Below, one piece after another: positions 33,704 to 45,164 of a stretch of 64,000 nt of DNA. A program made the position numbers and the translations under genes. Under the pieces are notes generated by a model. It saw only the letters and a program-made list of their open reading frames with translations. It did not search any database and had not been told where the DNA came from. This DNA comes from Trichopria drosophilae. Its lineage: Eukaryota; Arthropoda; Insecta; Hymenoptera; Diapriidae. How positions within the stretch are numbered: position 1 is the first letter of the stretch; every line of letters starts with the position of its first letter. The stretch is from contig CM059584.1 of the NCBI GenBank assembly GCA_030407085.1, positions 138,436,001-138,500,000 of the forward strand, written 5' to 3'.

Positions 33704-36019
33704 TGTATTCCCTCTTTTTTAAGAAAACCTTCCATAAAGGTAAACATATAACTTGGGCAAAATTCTTCATTTCTGCGATGAACTAGACCATTGAATACCT
33801 ATAGTCAAACTAATCGCAAATAGAATTGCGCTGATACAGGAAGTTTTTCCAACGGAAGATTTTGACCAATATCGAATTCTAAACATTCTTTATATGTCGA
33901 TAACATAAGTTTTTTTCAGATTTCTGTACTTATTGTTAGTGACATTTATTTTATGCATTTCAATTTCTGGATCATCGTTTTTACTGTTCTGCTCACTTTG
34001 ATAACAGATATCACAACAAACAGTTCGTAGAATGTCAACCGTGACATTAACATAATGGTTAAAATATTTACAATATATCGATTCTGTGATCGGTATATCG
34101 TTATCCCCGGGTTTTAAAGTATAAAATTCGATAAATTTCCTATATAAATTCTTTAAAGTTAAAGTAGTGTCATTAAATAAATTCTAAATTAGTATAATGT
34201 GTGCTCTTGAGCGAGGCTGGCTTTCACAATGTTCAGTAATAAAATTTTTAACGAATCCGATAATTTTGTAAAATGATTACTGAATTTTCCACGTTCATCT
34301 TTTAAACACTGGCCTTTTTTTAATTCCTCTTGAACTGTTCTTAACCTAGCTCTTTTGATACCAATCACATTTAAGACAAATGTTTCGCATACAATACTTA
34401 ATTCTTCAATACTTGAAACTCATTTATTAGAAAAGTAGTGAATCCACTTAGAGTGTTTTATCCCAATATTTACATCAGAATCATTCGACGTTGTGATAAA
34501 TTTTGCGACGTATAATCCACAAATTCCCAAAATTTGTTAAGTAATATTTCCTGATGTTGATGTTCAATGTTTTTGAAACATTTATTTCCACAGCAGCAAG
34601 TAGGAGGTAACATATTTTTCCGTTACACGATGAAACGTACTCATTTCCCTGTATAAATTTAAAAAAAAAATTAAAAATTAGAAAACACAGATTTTTTTAA
34701 TTAATTTGGGTTCAACCTCGGAACGTTGTATAAATAATAAACTAAACTTTTTCATTCCAAATTTTTTAAGTATTATTTCATTAGCAATTTTTGAATATAT
34801 TAAAACAAAAAATAAAAAAGATCGCAGATTGCTATTTAATTAAAGTGAACAGCATACCGCATTCTGCGATTTTTTAGCAACATTGCGTTTCCAAGATTTC
34901 TCACATCCTCTTCTTATGCGCCCAGAACGCTTTTCGAGATTTCCCATTTTTAAACAACCGCTTAGATAATAATTTTAAATCAATCTTCACGACGAAACGC
35001 ATGTTGTAACCTCTGAATATTCGCTTTATGGCCACCACAAATTTGTTCACTTTCAAGAACAAATTTGTTATTCACTACTGAAAATAGAAATCTATTTGAA
35101 AAATATAAAGTGTCAGTAACTTTTGGTTAATATTACTAGATTTTCTCCCCATAACCTAAAATGATCGACCGATCGTTATAAACAAACTGTTGCCAACGTC
35201 ACAGGGTGGTATGGCGCGAAATTACGCGGCACCGTGATAGCGCGAGACGGCTCGCTTTGTCCCCTTGGAAACAAATGCCGCTCGCGGCCGCCCATAAAGC
35301 ATTAGAAAAACTCTCGTAGTTATTTATAGAACAATAATATTGATGTTTTGTTTTCGCCAAAATCTTCCTCAGCTCTTCAACTATAAAATGGTATTTTTAA
35401 ATTTACAAATACAAGTTTTGTAAATTTTGTTTATGTCGTCTGCCATTTTGAATTTAAAAAACCAACCACGTATCTGCATTCAGTGACGACAAACACTACA
35501 ATTTTTTAAAACTAAAAACGATGTAGTATTCAGTAACTTTAAGAACACTCACGTATTCAAATTCAGATCACACGGTAACATAACGAGGTAAAAACTGTGA
35601 TAAAATTTTCCTTTTGCATAATTGCGAAACATAAAAAGGGTTGTCAAAGTGTATATGTTATAAAAAAAATTACAACACTGACGTGTTTCCAATGTAATCT
35701 TCGATGTAATTGCATTATTAAACCTTTTTTAATCCACAATTTAAAAATGACACATAAAAAATATTAATTAACTCAACGCAATCAACGCTGGTATTTTCTA
35801 AATATACTTACGCAAATATAAATAAAACGTAGTGAATACTGTTACAGTTATCTGTGCCATACTGCAGTACAATGCTGATCAATCAATGCGATATAGTTCC
35901 AATATTTGGGCAAATCCAATATTTTCAATTATCCTCTATGTTTAAAAAACGCATAACAGTTGAATAAATTGAATGCAACGTATCATAACTAAACGTAAGA
36001 TAGCGTAATTTCAATCTAT
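33704..36019 (-). mobile_element. DNA transposon copy B (fuller copy of 28428-29925)
   Basis: Collinear with copy A over 33704-33978 and 35172-36019. Its extra middle part carries minus-strand coding for the transposase N-terminal half: near 34420-34230 ETFVLNVIGIKRARLRTVQE and LKDERGK match the motif found ahead of the CGGQN region in this family. Stops and frame changes are present. The left side is cut exactly at the right end of the Transib-like element (33703). Confidence 0.6.
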
Positions 36020-36709
36020 ATAGGAAATAGAACTTAGCTTTTCTTATTTCAACATTTTCAAGCATTCAGAACTAACTTAAATGTGTGTGTGTCACATGAG
36101 CAGGGAATAAATTAATTGTAGTATTCATTAAGACTGCGCACTACTCACCATCTCTGACAATATTTCGTAATATTAAAATATTCCAAAACGCGAAAAATTT
36201 CGAAATTATTAGAGACGGAAAAATATGTGCAATTATTCTCGTAAATCTTTTGGTTTGTTTTACTAGTAAGCCACTGTACAGCCACAGTTGTAACTGTGCT
36301 TATGTGAAATTCTGTAATATCAATATTCCCCTATTCTGCACCCGTATTTGATATACTGGTATTATGTTTGTTATTCTATCGATACTATTTGTACTAATGA
36401 TTATTGTAACTAGACTACTAGTTAGTTTCCAACAAATGTCTAATTTACAACGAATGCAATGTTTAAAAATGTCCTACCGGTGTACTATAAATAATTAGTG
36501 TACTATTGCGCTTAGGATAAATCAATACTTTTAATTTTGATAAGTGCGCAAAAGTCTAAAATTGTGAGAGCGAATAATTAATGCCCGCGAATAGCGTACA
36601 GTAATTACATCGTATTACATAGTGGATACTAAATATTAATATACAAAGAATGTGATTATATATCTATATAGAAGGTGAGTCACGTAGAAGTGCAGATAGT
36701 GAAACCCAT
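36020..36709. other. AT-rich spacer
   Basis: No coding frame, RNA gene or repeat pair recognised. Confidence 0.4.
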
Positions 36710-36925
36710 GTTAAATCTACGCACCTCCGGATTGGCCGCTTTCAATGTAAAGTCGCTTGCTATTGGCTTCGAAAGTTGCAGTCAGCCGAAGAACATTATA
36801 CATACATAGTGTATCTCCAACCATGGTATATCTTCATAATTTTCTTCGGCTGACTGCAACTTTCGCAGCCAATGGCAAGCGGCTTTACATTGACAGCTGC
36901 CAATCAGGAGGTGCGTAGATTTAAC
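36710..36925. mobile_element. Hairpin MITE, 216 bp
   Basis: Near-complete palindrome: ~85-bp arms starting GTTAAATCTACGCACCTCC with a ~50-bp centre. Arms also share GCAGTCAGCCGAAGAA. No coding. Lies directly outside the left end of Transib-like copy B. No clear target duplication. Confidence 0.85.
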
Positions 36926-37579
36926 ATACATATCACGGTGCTCTGGAGTAGATTTAAATGAAAGTTCGGTGTTACTCCAATTTTTAAGTAGTTTTGGTTT
37001 CTAGACGATATAAGGAATAGCATGAGACCAAAAAGTAAAAAAAATACTAGGCGCTTTTTTTTTATCACCAAAAATAACTCTTCAAAATTTTTATAAATTA
37101 AAAAATATTTTATCCTTTCAACGTATTTATTTTGCTGAAAGTATACATTTATCTGAAGAAATAAACATTAATCATTACGTAGGGAACTGAAAACAGTATC
37201 AATTACTTAATATAATTGTTGCGAATAGAATCGCTGTTTAATTTGTTTATTCGATGTTATATCACAATGCGGTACCTGGCGTGGGTTTTTCTGCAGTTTT
37301 TCCCACGCCATTGCACACCCGAATGGGGGTACTCCTCAAAGGAGTCGGCTGCAGCCGCAATGAAGGGCGCCTATAGGTTTTATGTACGGGCCCTTCAACT
37401 GTGGCGACGATATTACCCGATTGAGCAGTTAAATTAGAAGAACGTGTAATAATCGAGGCAAAAAGGAGGTCGATTAATTACCGTAAATTTAATATCAAAA
37501 TTTAAGACGTGAAAAGCGTCGAAATGAAGGTGGAAAGTGTCAACAGGGTTCGTTTCGTCGTCTGCATGATTTGCTTCTG

Positions 37580-37705
37580 GATGGAGAGTAACCATCTGGT
37601 TTCGAGCACGGAAAATCGGATACATCGATCTCGTGATCGCATGGCGACTCCGATTTTGTACCAGTGCTGGCCTTTTGGTGAATAAGAAGTCCGGAGGTTT
37701 GGAAC
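37580..37705 (+). ncRNA. Structured module 3 of the LARD family
   Basis: TTTCGAGCACG, then outer stem AAAATCGGA (37612-37620) with TCCGATTTT (37649-37657), inner stem CGATC-TCGT-GATCG (37626-37639), then CCAGTGCTGG and AAGAAGTCCGGAGG. Same order of boxes as modules 1 and 2, longer first hairpin. Confidence 0.6.
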
Positions 37706-37734
37706 GCAGAAAAAGCACGCCTCATGATTCGCTC

Positions 37735-37865
37735 GAAATGGTTTGAAACCGTTTGGTTTCGAGCATGGGGAATCGGATACGTCAACCTCGTGGTTGCACG
37801 GTGACTCCGATTTCGTACCAGTGCTGGCCTCTCGGCATACATTTCGGAGGTTTGGAACGAGGGCT
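37735..37865 (+). ncRNA. Structured module 4 of the LARD family
   Basis: 157 bp after module 3. Outer stem AATCGGA (37771-37777) with TCCGATT, inner stem CAACC-TCGT-GGTTG (37783-37796), then CCAGTGCTGG and TTTCGGAGG. The inner stem differs from module 3 at two pairs, both still complementary. Confidence 0.6.
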
Positions 37866-38442
37866 TTTTGAATTTGGAATTCGGTACTTTAGTGGGGGGA
37901 AAACCCTTCCACTGATTTTCGAAGAGTGGAAACCGTTGCCTAGCAACCAAAAATAACGACGCGGACGCCTCCTCCTTGCCGCGAGATCGAAAGCGGAGCA
38001 AATCTAGCTATTGAACCGCGCGGATTAATTTTTTCGGAAGACTGATATCGTCGTCACCGCAGGGAAAGCGAGAATAAATCCGCGCAATTTCTTACACTCC
38101 ATACAAAATTGTATCTTTGTTTATCACCCCGTGTTTAATTCGTTACAATATTATTTCTGTTTACATAATAATAGCAAAACACATCTCTGAATTTATTTCA
38201 CATGCAAGTATTATTTATAAAGCATGTTTATAATATACTAGGTCGTATTTATAGTCGGTCTATTGACAATCAGTATTTAATAAAGTTATTTTGCTTTCAA
38301 TTTATGCTATATATGTATAATTAAGTCGAGATAATTAAGTTAAGACATTATTTAAAAAGTTTTTCCCAAATTATAAAAAATCTGGAAACCACAGCGACAA
38401 TCGGTTTAAAATATATTTGCTGTGTTTAAAAAAGAATAACAG

Positions 38443-39340
38443 AATGCTGGTAATTGACGGAAAAATTCTATTGAAGTTAAAAAAAGTTCTGAAAGAAGTC
38501 GACTTTTCGGATTAAAGATTTCCTGTTGTTATATGTTTGGCGTGTAATGCATCTGTAAGTAGATCAATAAATAATAAAACTAATTTCAATCTTCCCGATT
38601 TCAATACATTCACGTCAATTAAAGAAAGAACTCGTTCTATGACAAGTGGTGAAACTTGTCTGTGTTATGTCTGTTCAGTAATAACCGATTTAGGAAAATC
38701 AAATTTGCCAAAAAATAAAGTAAGAAAGGAAATGACAAAAAAGCCCATGAAAGCCAAATCACAAAAAAGCCTTATAAATCAAACACAAGAAACCATTTTT
38801 GAAAAGAGATGCACAAAGTGTTCGGGATTGTTGGGACGTGGTTTGAGACATAAGTGTGACTCTATCGATAGAATCAATAGTATTGAAAAGGATTTTAATA
38901 AATTTTCAAGCAAAGAAAAAGAACATGTTGTGGCAAGTATACTAAAAAATGAAATTGTAACCGAACAAGCAAATGACCAAAAAGATAGAAATTCAATTAC
39001 GTTATCTCAGTTTTACGGGAAACCTTTAAATATTTTTTTAAAGCCAGTTAGAGAACGTAAAGCTTTAATTTCATCAGATATTCTTCGAAAAATGCAAAAA
39101 ATTTAGGTTTGAGTAAAAGAAAAGTTTTAGGAATAGCAACTGCTATTCGTGCTGAAACTAAGATTGCTAACATAATTGAACCTAATTTTCAAAAAAAAAC
39201 TGCTGGAAAGTATAATCGCTTTGATGAATATTTTGAAATACAAAAATTTGATTTTTTAAAACAAAAAAGAAATACTTTTGAGAAATCACCAGAACAGGCT
39301 GTGATGTGTAAGGATTTGTCAGGACTTATTCATTGTGACC
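38443..39340 (+). pseudogene. Transib-like transposase copy B, N-terminal part
   Basis: Paralogue of 31193-32300. Starts MLVIDGKILLKLKK, with a stop at 38514, then FPVVICLACNAS, LPDFNTF, LCYVCSVITDLGKSNLPKNK, KRCTKCSGLLGRGLRHKC, LSQFYGKPLNIFL. A TAG at 39104-39106 precedes LSKRKVLGIATAIRAETK, EYFEIQKFDF and DLSGLIHC, which align to copy A residues 10-85. Three CxxC-type clusters and the R-G-L-x-H-K-C element are shared, supporting a true N-terminal zinc region. No intron is apparent at the position seen in copy A. Coding similarity ends near 39335, before the first catalytic Asp. Confidence 0.7.
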
Positions 39341-39657
39341 AAACCCGTCACAGATCGGCACGCTGGCCCAACCCCGCGCCATCTATTGAGGCCGGGCGTA
39401 ACCCCGCCACGAAGTCCGCCCCTCCCGGAGGAGGAACGGGTTTTTTTATCGGGTTTTTTTATCGTCGTGCTGCAGTGCGCCCAGTGATGGGATATCGAGG
39501 ATTTTTCGCGCACCGATGTGCGCAGGTTGGGCGCAATTGGCGGCTGGAGGCACAGTCGAGCGACAGCGGAAAATCTATAGTCCTTGCGTGTTCATGCTTC
39601 GAATAAATGACTGCGGCTAGCAGTTTATCAGCAGCTTCGCGGCTCATATCGTAAAGG

Positions 39658-39729
39658 GTGTAGTAGCCGAGTGGTTAAAGCGCTCGACTGATGAACATAA
39701 TTTTTGTAGTTCGCGTACTCGCAGATGCA
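39658..39729 (+). tRNA. tRNA-Ser-like module, left arm
   Basis: A-box TAGCCGAGTGG followed by TTAAAGCGCTCGACTGATG, then a weak B-box (AGTTCGCGTACTC) and a long T-run (39731-). The start resembles eukaryotic tRNA-Ser. Anticodon and T arms are degenerate, so probably a Pol III-type repeat head, not a working tRNA. Inverted partner at 43569-43641. Confidence 0.45.
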
Positions 39730-41037
39730 TTTTTTTTTTTTTATTTTTATAATTATGTAATATAATTTATTGCAATTTATTAAATGCTATTTAAATTATT
39801 TATTGTATATTTTTGAAAGGAATTTTTAATTTTTTAAATATACTTTTTAACCTAACTTAAGTTATTTTCTGTAACTTATTTTGACGAATATGGCGTTAAA
39901 TAAAACTGAAACATGTTTTCTCTACTTTTATTTATGTAGTTGTATATTACAGTTGTATTAAATAAATAAATTTCTTCAGTTAGGAAGATATTGCCAAAAT
40001 GTTTTTAATTCTTTTTTATCCGCCAAAAATGAAATTAATATGTCACAATACTTTTTACGTATATAAAATAGTAGCTTATATTATACAAAAGAATTGTGAC
40101 TAATACCATACCCATCTATTTTCCAATACTTGGAATGTTATTTTTACTTACTCCAATTTTATGAAGCTTTAAATAATGCTTAAATATTTAAATACATAAT
40201 TTTCCAAGGTTATAAAAATATTGCCACAGTTTTTCACTTCTTATTTATCCGCCAAAAATGAAATTGATGTGTAATAATATTTTTATCCGATTCAAAATAG
40301 TAACTAATATTATGCAAAATGATCTGTAACTATAATGAAACTATACCTATTCAATGTCCATTATTTGGAATATTGTTGTTACTAAGTCTTTTTTATTTAG
40401 CTTTTAAAAAATGCTTAAAAATAATAAAAGTTAAAAAAGCATTTGGTAAAAATAATATTATAATTTATTAAATGCTATTTAAATTACTTATTTAAATTTT
40501 AAATTAATTATCTGTGACCGGCAATATTATATAATACATTTTCCAAATTAGTAGTAATAAATAAATAATTTTCTACAGTTAGGACAATATCGCCAAAATG
40601 TTTCTATTTCTTCTTTATCAGCCAAAAATTTAATATGTAATAATATTTTATGTTTAGTATCATAAAACATACATATATCTACATTCAGACCTCTTAACAA
40701 TATCATGGTCATTCATACGTTGCGATTTTCCAATGAAAAAAGGTATTAAAAAATTCTATGTTTAAATACATTTAGAGAACTGGCTAATTAAGAGGTAATG
40801 AACCTAGTAACTTATTTTATGTAAAATTATCTGTAACTAATGCAATTACACATATCCAATGCCCAATACTTGAATAATTGTTGTTTAGGAAGTTTAACCC
40901 ATTTCAAACAAAATATAAAAATAATCAAAATTAAAAAATACCACGACAAGGACATTACAGAACTAATAATAAAAAGGGAATATAATAGCATATATGAATA
41001 CAAGTAGCTGGACATAAGCAATATTTATGTAAAAGTT

Positions 41038-41107
41038 AACGTTGTCGAGTGATCTAGATGACTGAAAATCATTCGATATTTTGCAGGTTCGAGAACCGCT
41101 GGATGCA
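41038..41107 (+). tRNA. tRNA-like module in the spacer
   Basis: A-box-like TTGTCGAGTGATC and a good B-box GGTTCGAGAACC, ending GGATGCA before a T-rich stretch. It shares the layout (head, GATGCA, T-run) with the arm modules. Confidence 0.4.
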
Positions 41108-42108
41108 TAATTTTTGTTTACCTAATGATTAATTAATTTATTGTTTCCCTTTTTATCATTTCACTAAAAACCGTTTATAAAAAATTCCTGAATCGATTTT
41201 CAAAATTCAGACTCTGTAATGAAAATTCTAATTACTGCGGACGGTATCCTAGAAAATATCAAAGAAATTAAGAACGAGAATTTTCGGAAATAAGTAATTG
41301 TTATTTATATCTGAAAATTCTCGGTCATTTTTTAATTAATGTCTTTGGCATTTTCTAGGGTACCGTATATGGTCATTAAAATTGCTCTAACAGTGCCCGA
41401 ATTTTTAAAAAAAACTTTCAGTAATTTTTTTATTTACTGTTTTTAGTGGAAATTCCTACCTTATCGTCCAAGCACTTTAGAACTCCCTGAAGGAGGATAT
41501 AAATCCACACAATGATAAAACAGAAAATTACACTTAACATTGTAAATAAACAAATTATAAAAATTTAAAACAAATCTATAAAATGTAGGTTTTCCAATTT
41601 TTTTCTGATTATCCGCATTAATGGCCTAATAAAGAATAAATGAACAACTTAATATTCTCATAAATTTACAAATTCACATAAATTTATAAATTCTCTAACA
41701 ATTTGTAATAAAAGTTAAACAAAAATTAAGATTGGCACCGAATGGATGACATATTTTAGAACCGTTTCAGTTGAAATGATCACGTTTAAAAGAATATATA
41801 ATAGAAGTAATATACTAAAATAGATTCAAATTTAAAAAATATCGATGAAATAATAAAAGTATAGAAAGCGTGGTATTTAACAATTTCTGTCATTAATAGT
41901 AATTCGCATCAATAGAATCAAATACAAATAAAAGTAGAATCAAAGTAAGTTACGAAAAGTCTATAAAATTACGTGAAAAAATATATTTCAAGAATTACAA
42001 TATCTTTAAACACTTACAATATTTTAAAAAGTATATAATAAATAATTTAAATAGCATTTAATAAATTATAATATTAACATAATAATAAAATTAATAACAA
42101 AAAAAAAC

Positions 42109-42180
42109 GTGCACTCGCCAGTACCCGGTCTTCCAACGTCATACATACGAGGCAAGCACTCTAACCAGTCGACTAAACGA
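42109..42180 (-). tRNA. tRNA-like module in the spacer, opposite strand
   Basis: On the minus strand: A-box TAGTCGACTGG, then TTAGAGTGCTTGCC, a decayed B-box region and a T-run. Points toward the module at 41038. Confidence 0.4.
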
Positions 42181-43568
42181 ACTTATTTGAACTTGTTGTC
42201 GCAAAGCCGTTGATGAATTACTGCTGCATTCGTATTATATATTAATTAATTTGATTGTGGCGGATAAATAAGAAGTAAAAACCTTGTCGCAATATTTTTC
42301 TAACTTTAGAAATGTTTTTGTTTATTACTGGTAGTTTAAACAATGTATTATCTTTTCATTATTATTTTTACAAAATCGTTTTTTTTTAATTTTTATTATT
42401 TTTCATAATATTTTTAAAGCTTCATAAAAAAGATTTGTAAAAACAAAGTTCCAACTAATGGACATTGAATAGGTATAATTGCATTACTTACACATAATTT
42501 TGGATAACATAAACCACTATTTTATATACGTACAAAAAAATTATTACATATTAATTTGATTTTTGGCGGATAAGGAAGAAATAGAAACATTTTGGCGATA
42601 TTGTCCTAACTGTGGAAAATTATTTGGTTATTACTACTAATTTAGAAAATGTATTATATAATAATGCCTGTCACTGATAATGATGATTCTCAGAAATAGA
42701 AATATCACCGAAATAAGTTACAAAAAAGATATCATAATTACGAGAAAAAATATATTTAAAGACTTTCAATTTCTTTAAACAGTTACAATATTTTAAAAAC
42801 TATATAATAAGTAATTTAAATAGCATTTAATAAATTATAATATTATTTTTACCAAATGCTTTTTTAACTTTTATTATTTTTAAGCATTTTTTAAAAGCTA
42901 AATAAAAAAGACTTAGTAACAACAATATTCCAAATAATGGACATTGAATAGGTATAGTTTCATTATAGTTACAGATCATTTTGCATAATATTAGTTACTA
43001 TTTTGAATCGGATAAAAATATTATTACACATCAATTTCATTTTTGGCGGATAAATAAGAAGTGAAAAACTGTGGCAATATTTTTATAACCTTGGAAAATT
43101 ATGTATTTAAATATTTAAGCATTATTTAAAGCTTCATAAAATTGGAGTAAGTAAAAATAACATTCCAAGTATTGGAAAATAGATGGGTATGGTATTAGTC
43201 ACAATTCTTTTGTATAATATAAGCTACTATTTTATATACGTAAAAAGTATTGTGACATATTAATTTCATTTTTGGCGGATAAAAAAGAATTAAAAACATT
43301 TTGGCAATATCTTCCTAACTGAAGAAATTTATTTATTTAATACAACTGTAATATACAACTACATAAATAAAAGTAGAGAAAACATGTTTCAGTTTTATTT
43401 AACGCCATATTCGTCAAAATAAGTTACAGAAAATAACTTAAGTTAGGTTAAAAAGTATATTTAAAAAATTAAAAATTCCTTTCAAAAATATACAATAAAT
43501 AATTTAAATAGCATTTAATAAATTGCAATAAATTATATTACATAATTATAAAAATAAAAAAAAAAAAA

Positions 43569-43641
43569 TGCATCTGCGAGTACGCGAACTACAAAAATTA
43601 TGTTCTTCAGTCGAGCGCTTTAACCACTCGGCTACTACACC
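43569..43641 (-). tRNA. tRNA-Ser-like module, right arm
   Basis: Inverted copy of 39658-39729 with one base changed in the anticodon region (CTGAAGAAC versus CTGATGAAC) and a shorter T-run. Confidence 0.45.
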
Positions 43642-43816
43642 CTTTACGATATGAGCCGCGAAGCTGCTGATAAACTGCTAGCCGCAGTCATTTATTCGAA
43701 GCATGAACACGCAAGGACTATAGATTTTCCGCTGTCGCTCGACTGTGCCTCCAGCCGCCAATCGCGCCCAACCTGCGCACATCGGTGCGCGAAAAATCCT
43801 CGATATCCCATCACTG

Positions 43817-44286
43817 AGTGCGCCTCGAGAGTTCCCGAGTAACGGGCCTCGGCCGCCGCCGCCGACCTCTCTCCATCTCTCCCTATCGCTCTCTCTCACA
43901 ACGGCGACAGCTAGCCCGAGACGAGACGTCTCACCACGAAGACCCCGAGGACGGTGCTCGTCATCACCCCGACGAATACGTCCCCCAGATAGGAGCCCCG
44001 GACGAACCCCTCTCTCGCGCCGGTCGCTCGAGCGCGCACGCGCCGGCTCGACCGAAGACGGAAACCACCAAGAAGCAGCGAACATCGACCTAGAGCAGCA
44101 AAAAGCCACCAATGTTGGAGCGGCAACAGGAACAGCGGAGACCCACAAAGAGGAGCGAAAGCCACCAGTATTGCAGCGGCAGTACGTCCAAAAAGTCGAA
44201 CTACACTGAGAGCACGTTGGGAGAACTACTGCCCTCTGCCCGGTAATGCTGCGCACCGTCCTCGTCGGCTCGCCAGCCCGCTCAAG
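43817..44286. other. GC-rich island of unknown nature
   Basis: Sharp rise in GC right after the inverted-repeat arm. A 154-codon + frame (43745-44209) is Arg/Ser/Pro-rich without recognised domain and begins inside the arm, so I do not call it a gene. Contains a 21-bp segment (44201-44221) found inverted at 45967-45987. Confidence 0.4.
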
Positions 44287-44309
44287 TTTGGGTGAGCAGC
44301 TCACCCAAA
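44287..44309. repeat. 23-bp near-perfect palindrome, copy 1
   Basis: Arms TTTGGGTGAGC around a single central A. The identical 23-mer is at 45861-45883. Confidence 0.9.
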
Positions 44310-44594
44310 ATGTCGGGCGAAAGGCGAACCCAAAGCGCGGGAAAACTGTTGACCCGAAGGATGGTTAGGTATAGCGCTTACGAGCCAGTGTTTACACATG
44401 TTCATTCTTATATTGAATGACGTAAACTATTGCAAAATACATTTACTAGTATTCACTTAAAATGAATTACATTGATATAAATGAATATTAGTAACAGCTT
44501 TTTTTTCAGGATTGTCAAGATCGTATCTACAATATATACATCTATCGTAAAACTTAAATATGGAAACACGATCGTCCACATAAAATTTTACCCT

Positions 44595-44803
44595 TAATAT
44601 TCTTTTTGTTACAGTGTGCGTAAAGTGCGATTTTACGCATTGGTCTACATTTTCAAACGCACTTTTCTCACACTGTAACAAAAAATATTGTTCGATACAT
44701 GGGCATAAACTATTTTCTGGGCGAATGTGCATGCGACCCTCGCCTTCGGCTCGGTCCACAACCCGCACATTCGCAGAAAATACTTTTACACCCTTGTATC
44801 GAA
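44595..44803. repeat. Two adjacent foldback hairpins
   Basis: First hairpin 44595-44689: outer arms AATATTCTTTTTGTTACAG / CTGTAACAAAAAATATT with inner AAAGTGCG/CGCACTTT. Second 44691-44803: TTCGATAC ... GTATCGAA with inner TATTTTCTGGGCGAATGTGC / GCACATTCGCAGAAAATA; its loop carries CTCGCCTTCGGCTCGG. Probably MITE-like. The 156-codon minus frame across this region is a shadow. Confidence 0.75.
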
Positions 44804-45164
44804 AACTACTATTAGTAAATAATAAGCTTGAATGGAGTATAACATTATAAAGTAAAAAAATTAATGAATTACCTGTTTCTCTTTTGTAGATTATTCCTAC
44901 TCCAACAAAATACACATAAATGTGCAAACTTATGTGTATATTTGCTTAATATATTTAATAATTATATTACTTTTATTTTACAATATGTACATTTAATATA
45001 GATAAGAAATGTATTCAGAAGTATACATTCAACCAACCAAAACTGCCATTATAACAAACTTATGTAATGGCTTTGAACATATTTTTCATAAATGTATGTG
45101 TATCAATTTGTTTGTTTTATATTATATTTTTAAAAAGTAAACAACGGAAAATATATATATTATA

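Larger units (their letters stand above)
37217..38147 (+). mobile_element. Solo LTR related to the nested LARD
   Basis: Starts TGTTGCGAATAG and ends AATTCGTTACA, like the nested LTR (TGTTACGGACGG ... CCATTCGTTAACA). 37260-37420 aligns to the nested LTR through TGCGGTACC, CCATTGCACACCCGAATGGG and GGCCCTTC. AATAAA near 38072. Flanks ATAAT and ATATT agree at four of five bases, a possible decayed target duplication. Unlike the nested element, the structured modules lie inside this LTR. Confidence 0.65.
36934..39340 (+). mobile_element. Transib/RAG1-like transposon, copy B (truncated, split by solo LTR)
   Basis: Begins CACGGTGCTCTGGAGTAGA, then ATTTAAATGAAAG, a diverged match to the copy A end. 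The transposase N-terminus follows at 38443-39340. The 931-bp solo LTR (37217-38147) lies between end and gene. The catalytic two thirds and right end are missing: similarity stops near 39335, where a GC-rich segment leads into the large inverted repeat at 39482. Confidence 0.65.
39482..43816. mobile_element. Large inverted-repeat (foldback-like) element
   Basis: Left arm 39482 to ~40650 and right arm ~42530-43816 are inverted copies; the outer 500 bp are almost identical, and the left arm lacks ~125 bp near 40505. Arms contain diverged tandem units marked by TTTGGCGGATAA, ACATTTTGGCAATAT and GACATTGAATAGGTAT. Four tRNA-like modules point inward. No protein-coding frame; the frames at 39459-39647 (-) and 43651-43842 (+) are the same non-coding arm read twice. 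Resembles foldback elements (FB, Galileo) in design; family unknown. No target duplication identified. Confidence 0.7.

Noticed and set aside
30731..33708. Target-site duplication for Transib-like copy A
   Set aside because: Flanks TACAC and TGTAT are not a direct repeat; they look inverted, so I do not claim one.
39459..39647. Frame MSREAADKLLAAVIYSKHEH and its twin at 43651-43842
   Set aside because: The identity comes from the DNA inverted repeat; the arm is non-coding and the frames diverge as soon as the arms end.
43745..44209. 154-codon Arg/Ser/Pro-rich + frame in GC-rich DNA
   Set aside because: Starts inside the inverted-repeat arm; composition explained by GC content; other frames are also open.
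44457..44927. 156-codon minus-strand frame
   Set aside because: Runs across two palindromic hairpins, has no domain and no paralogue in the window.
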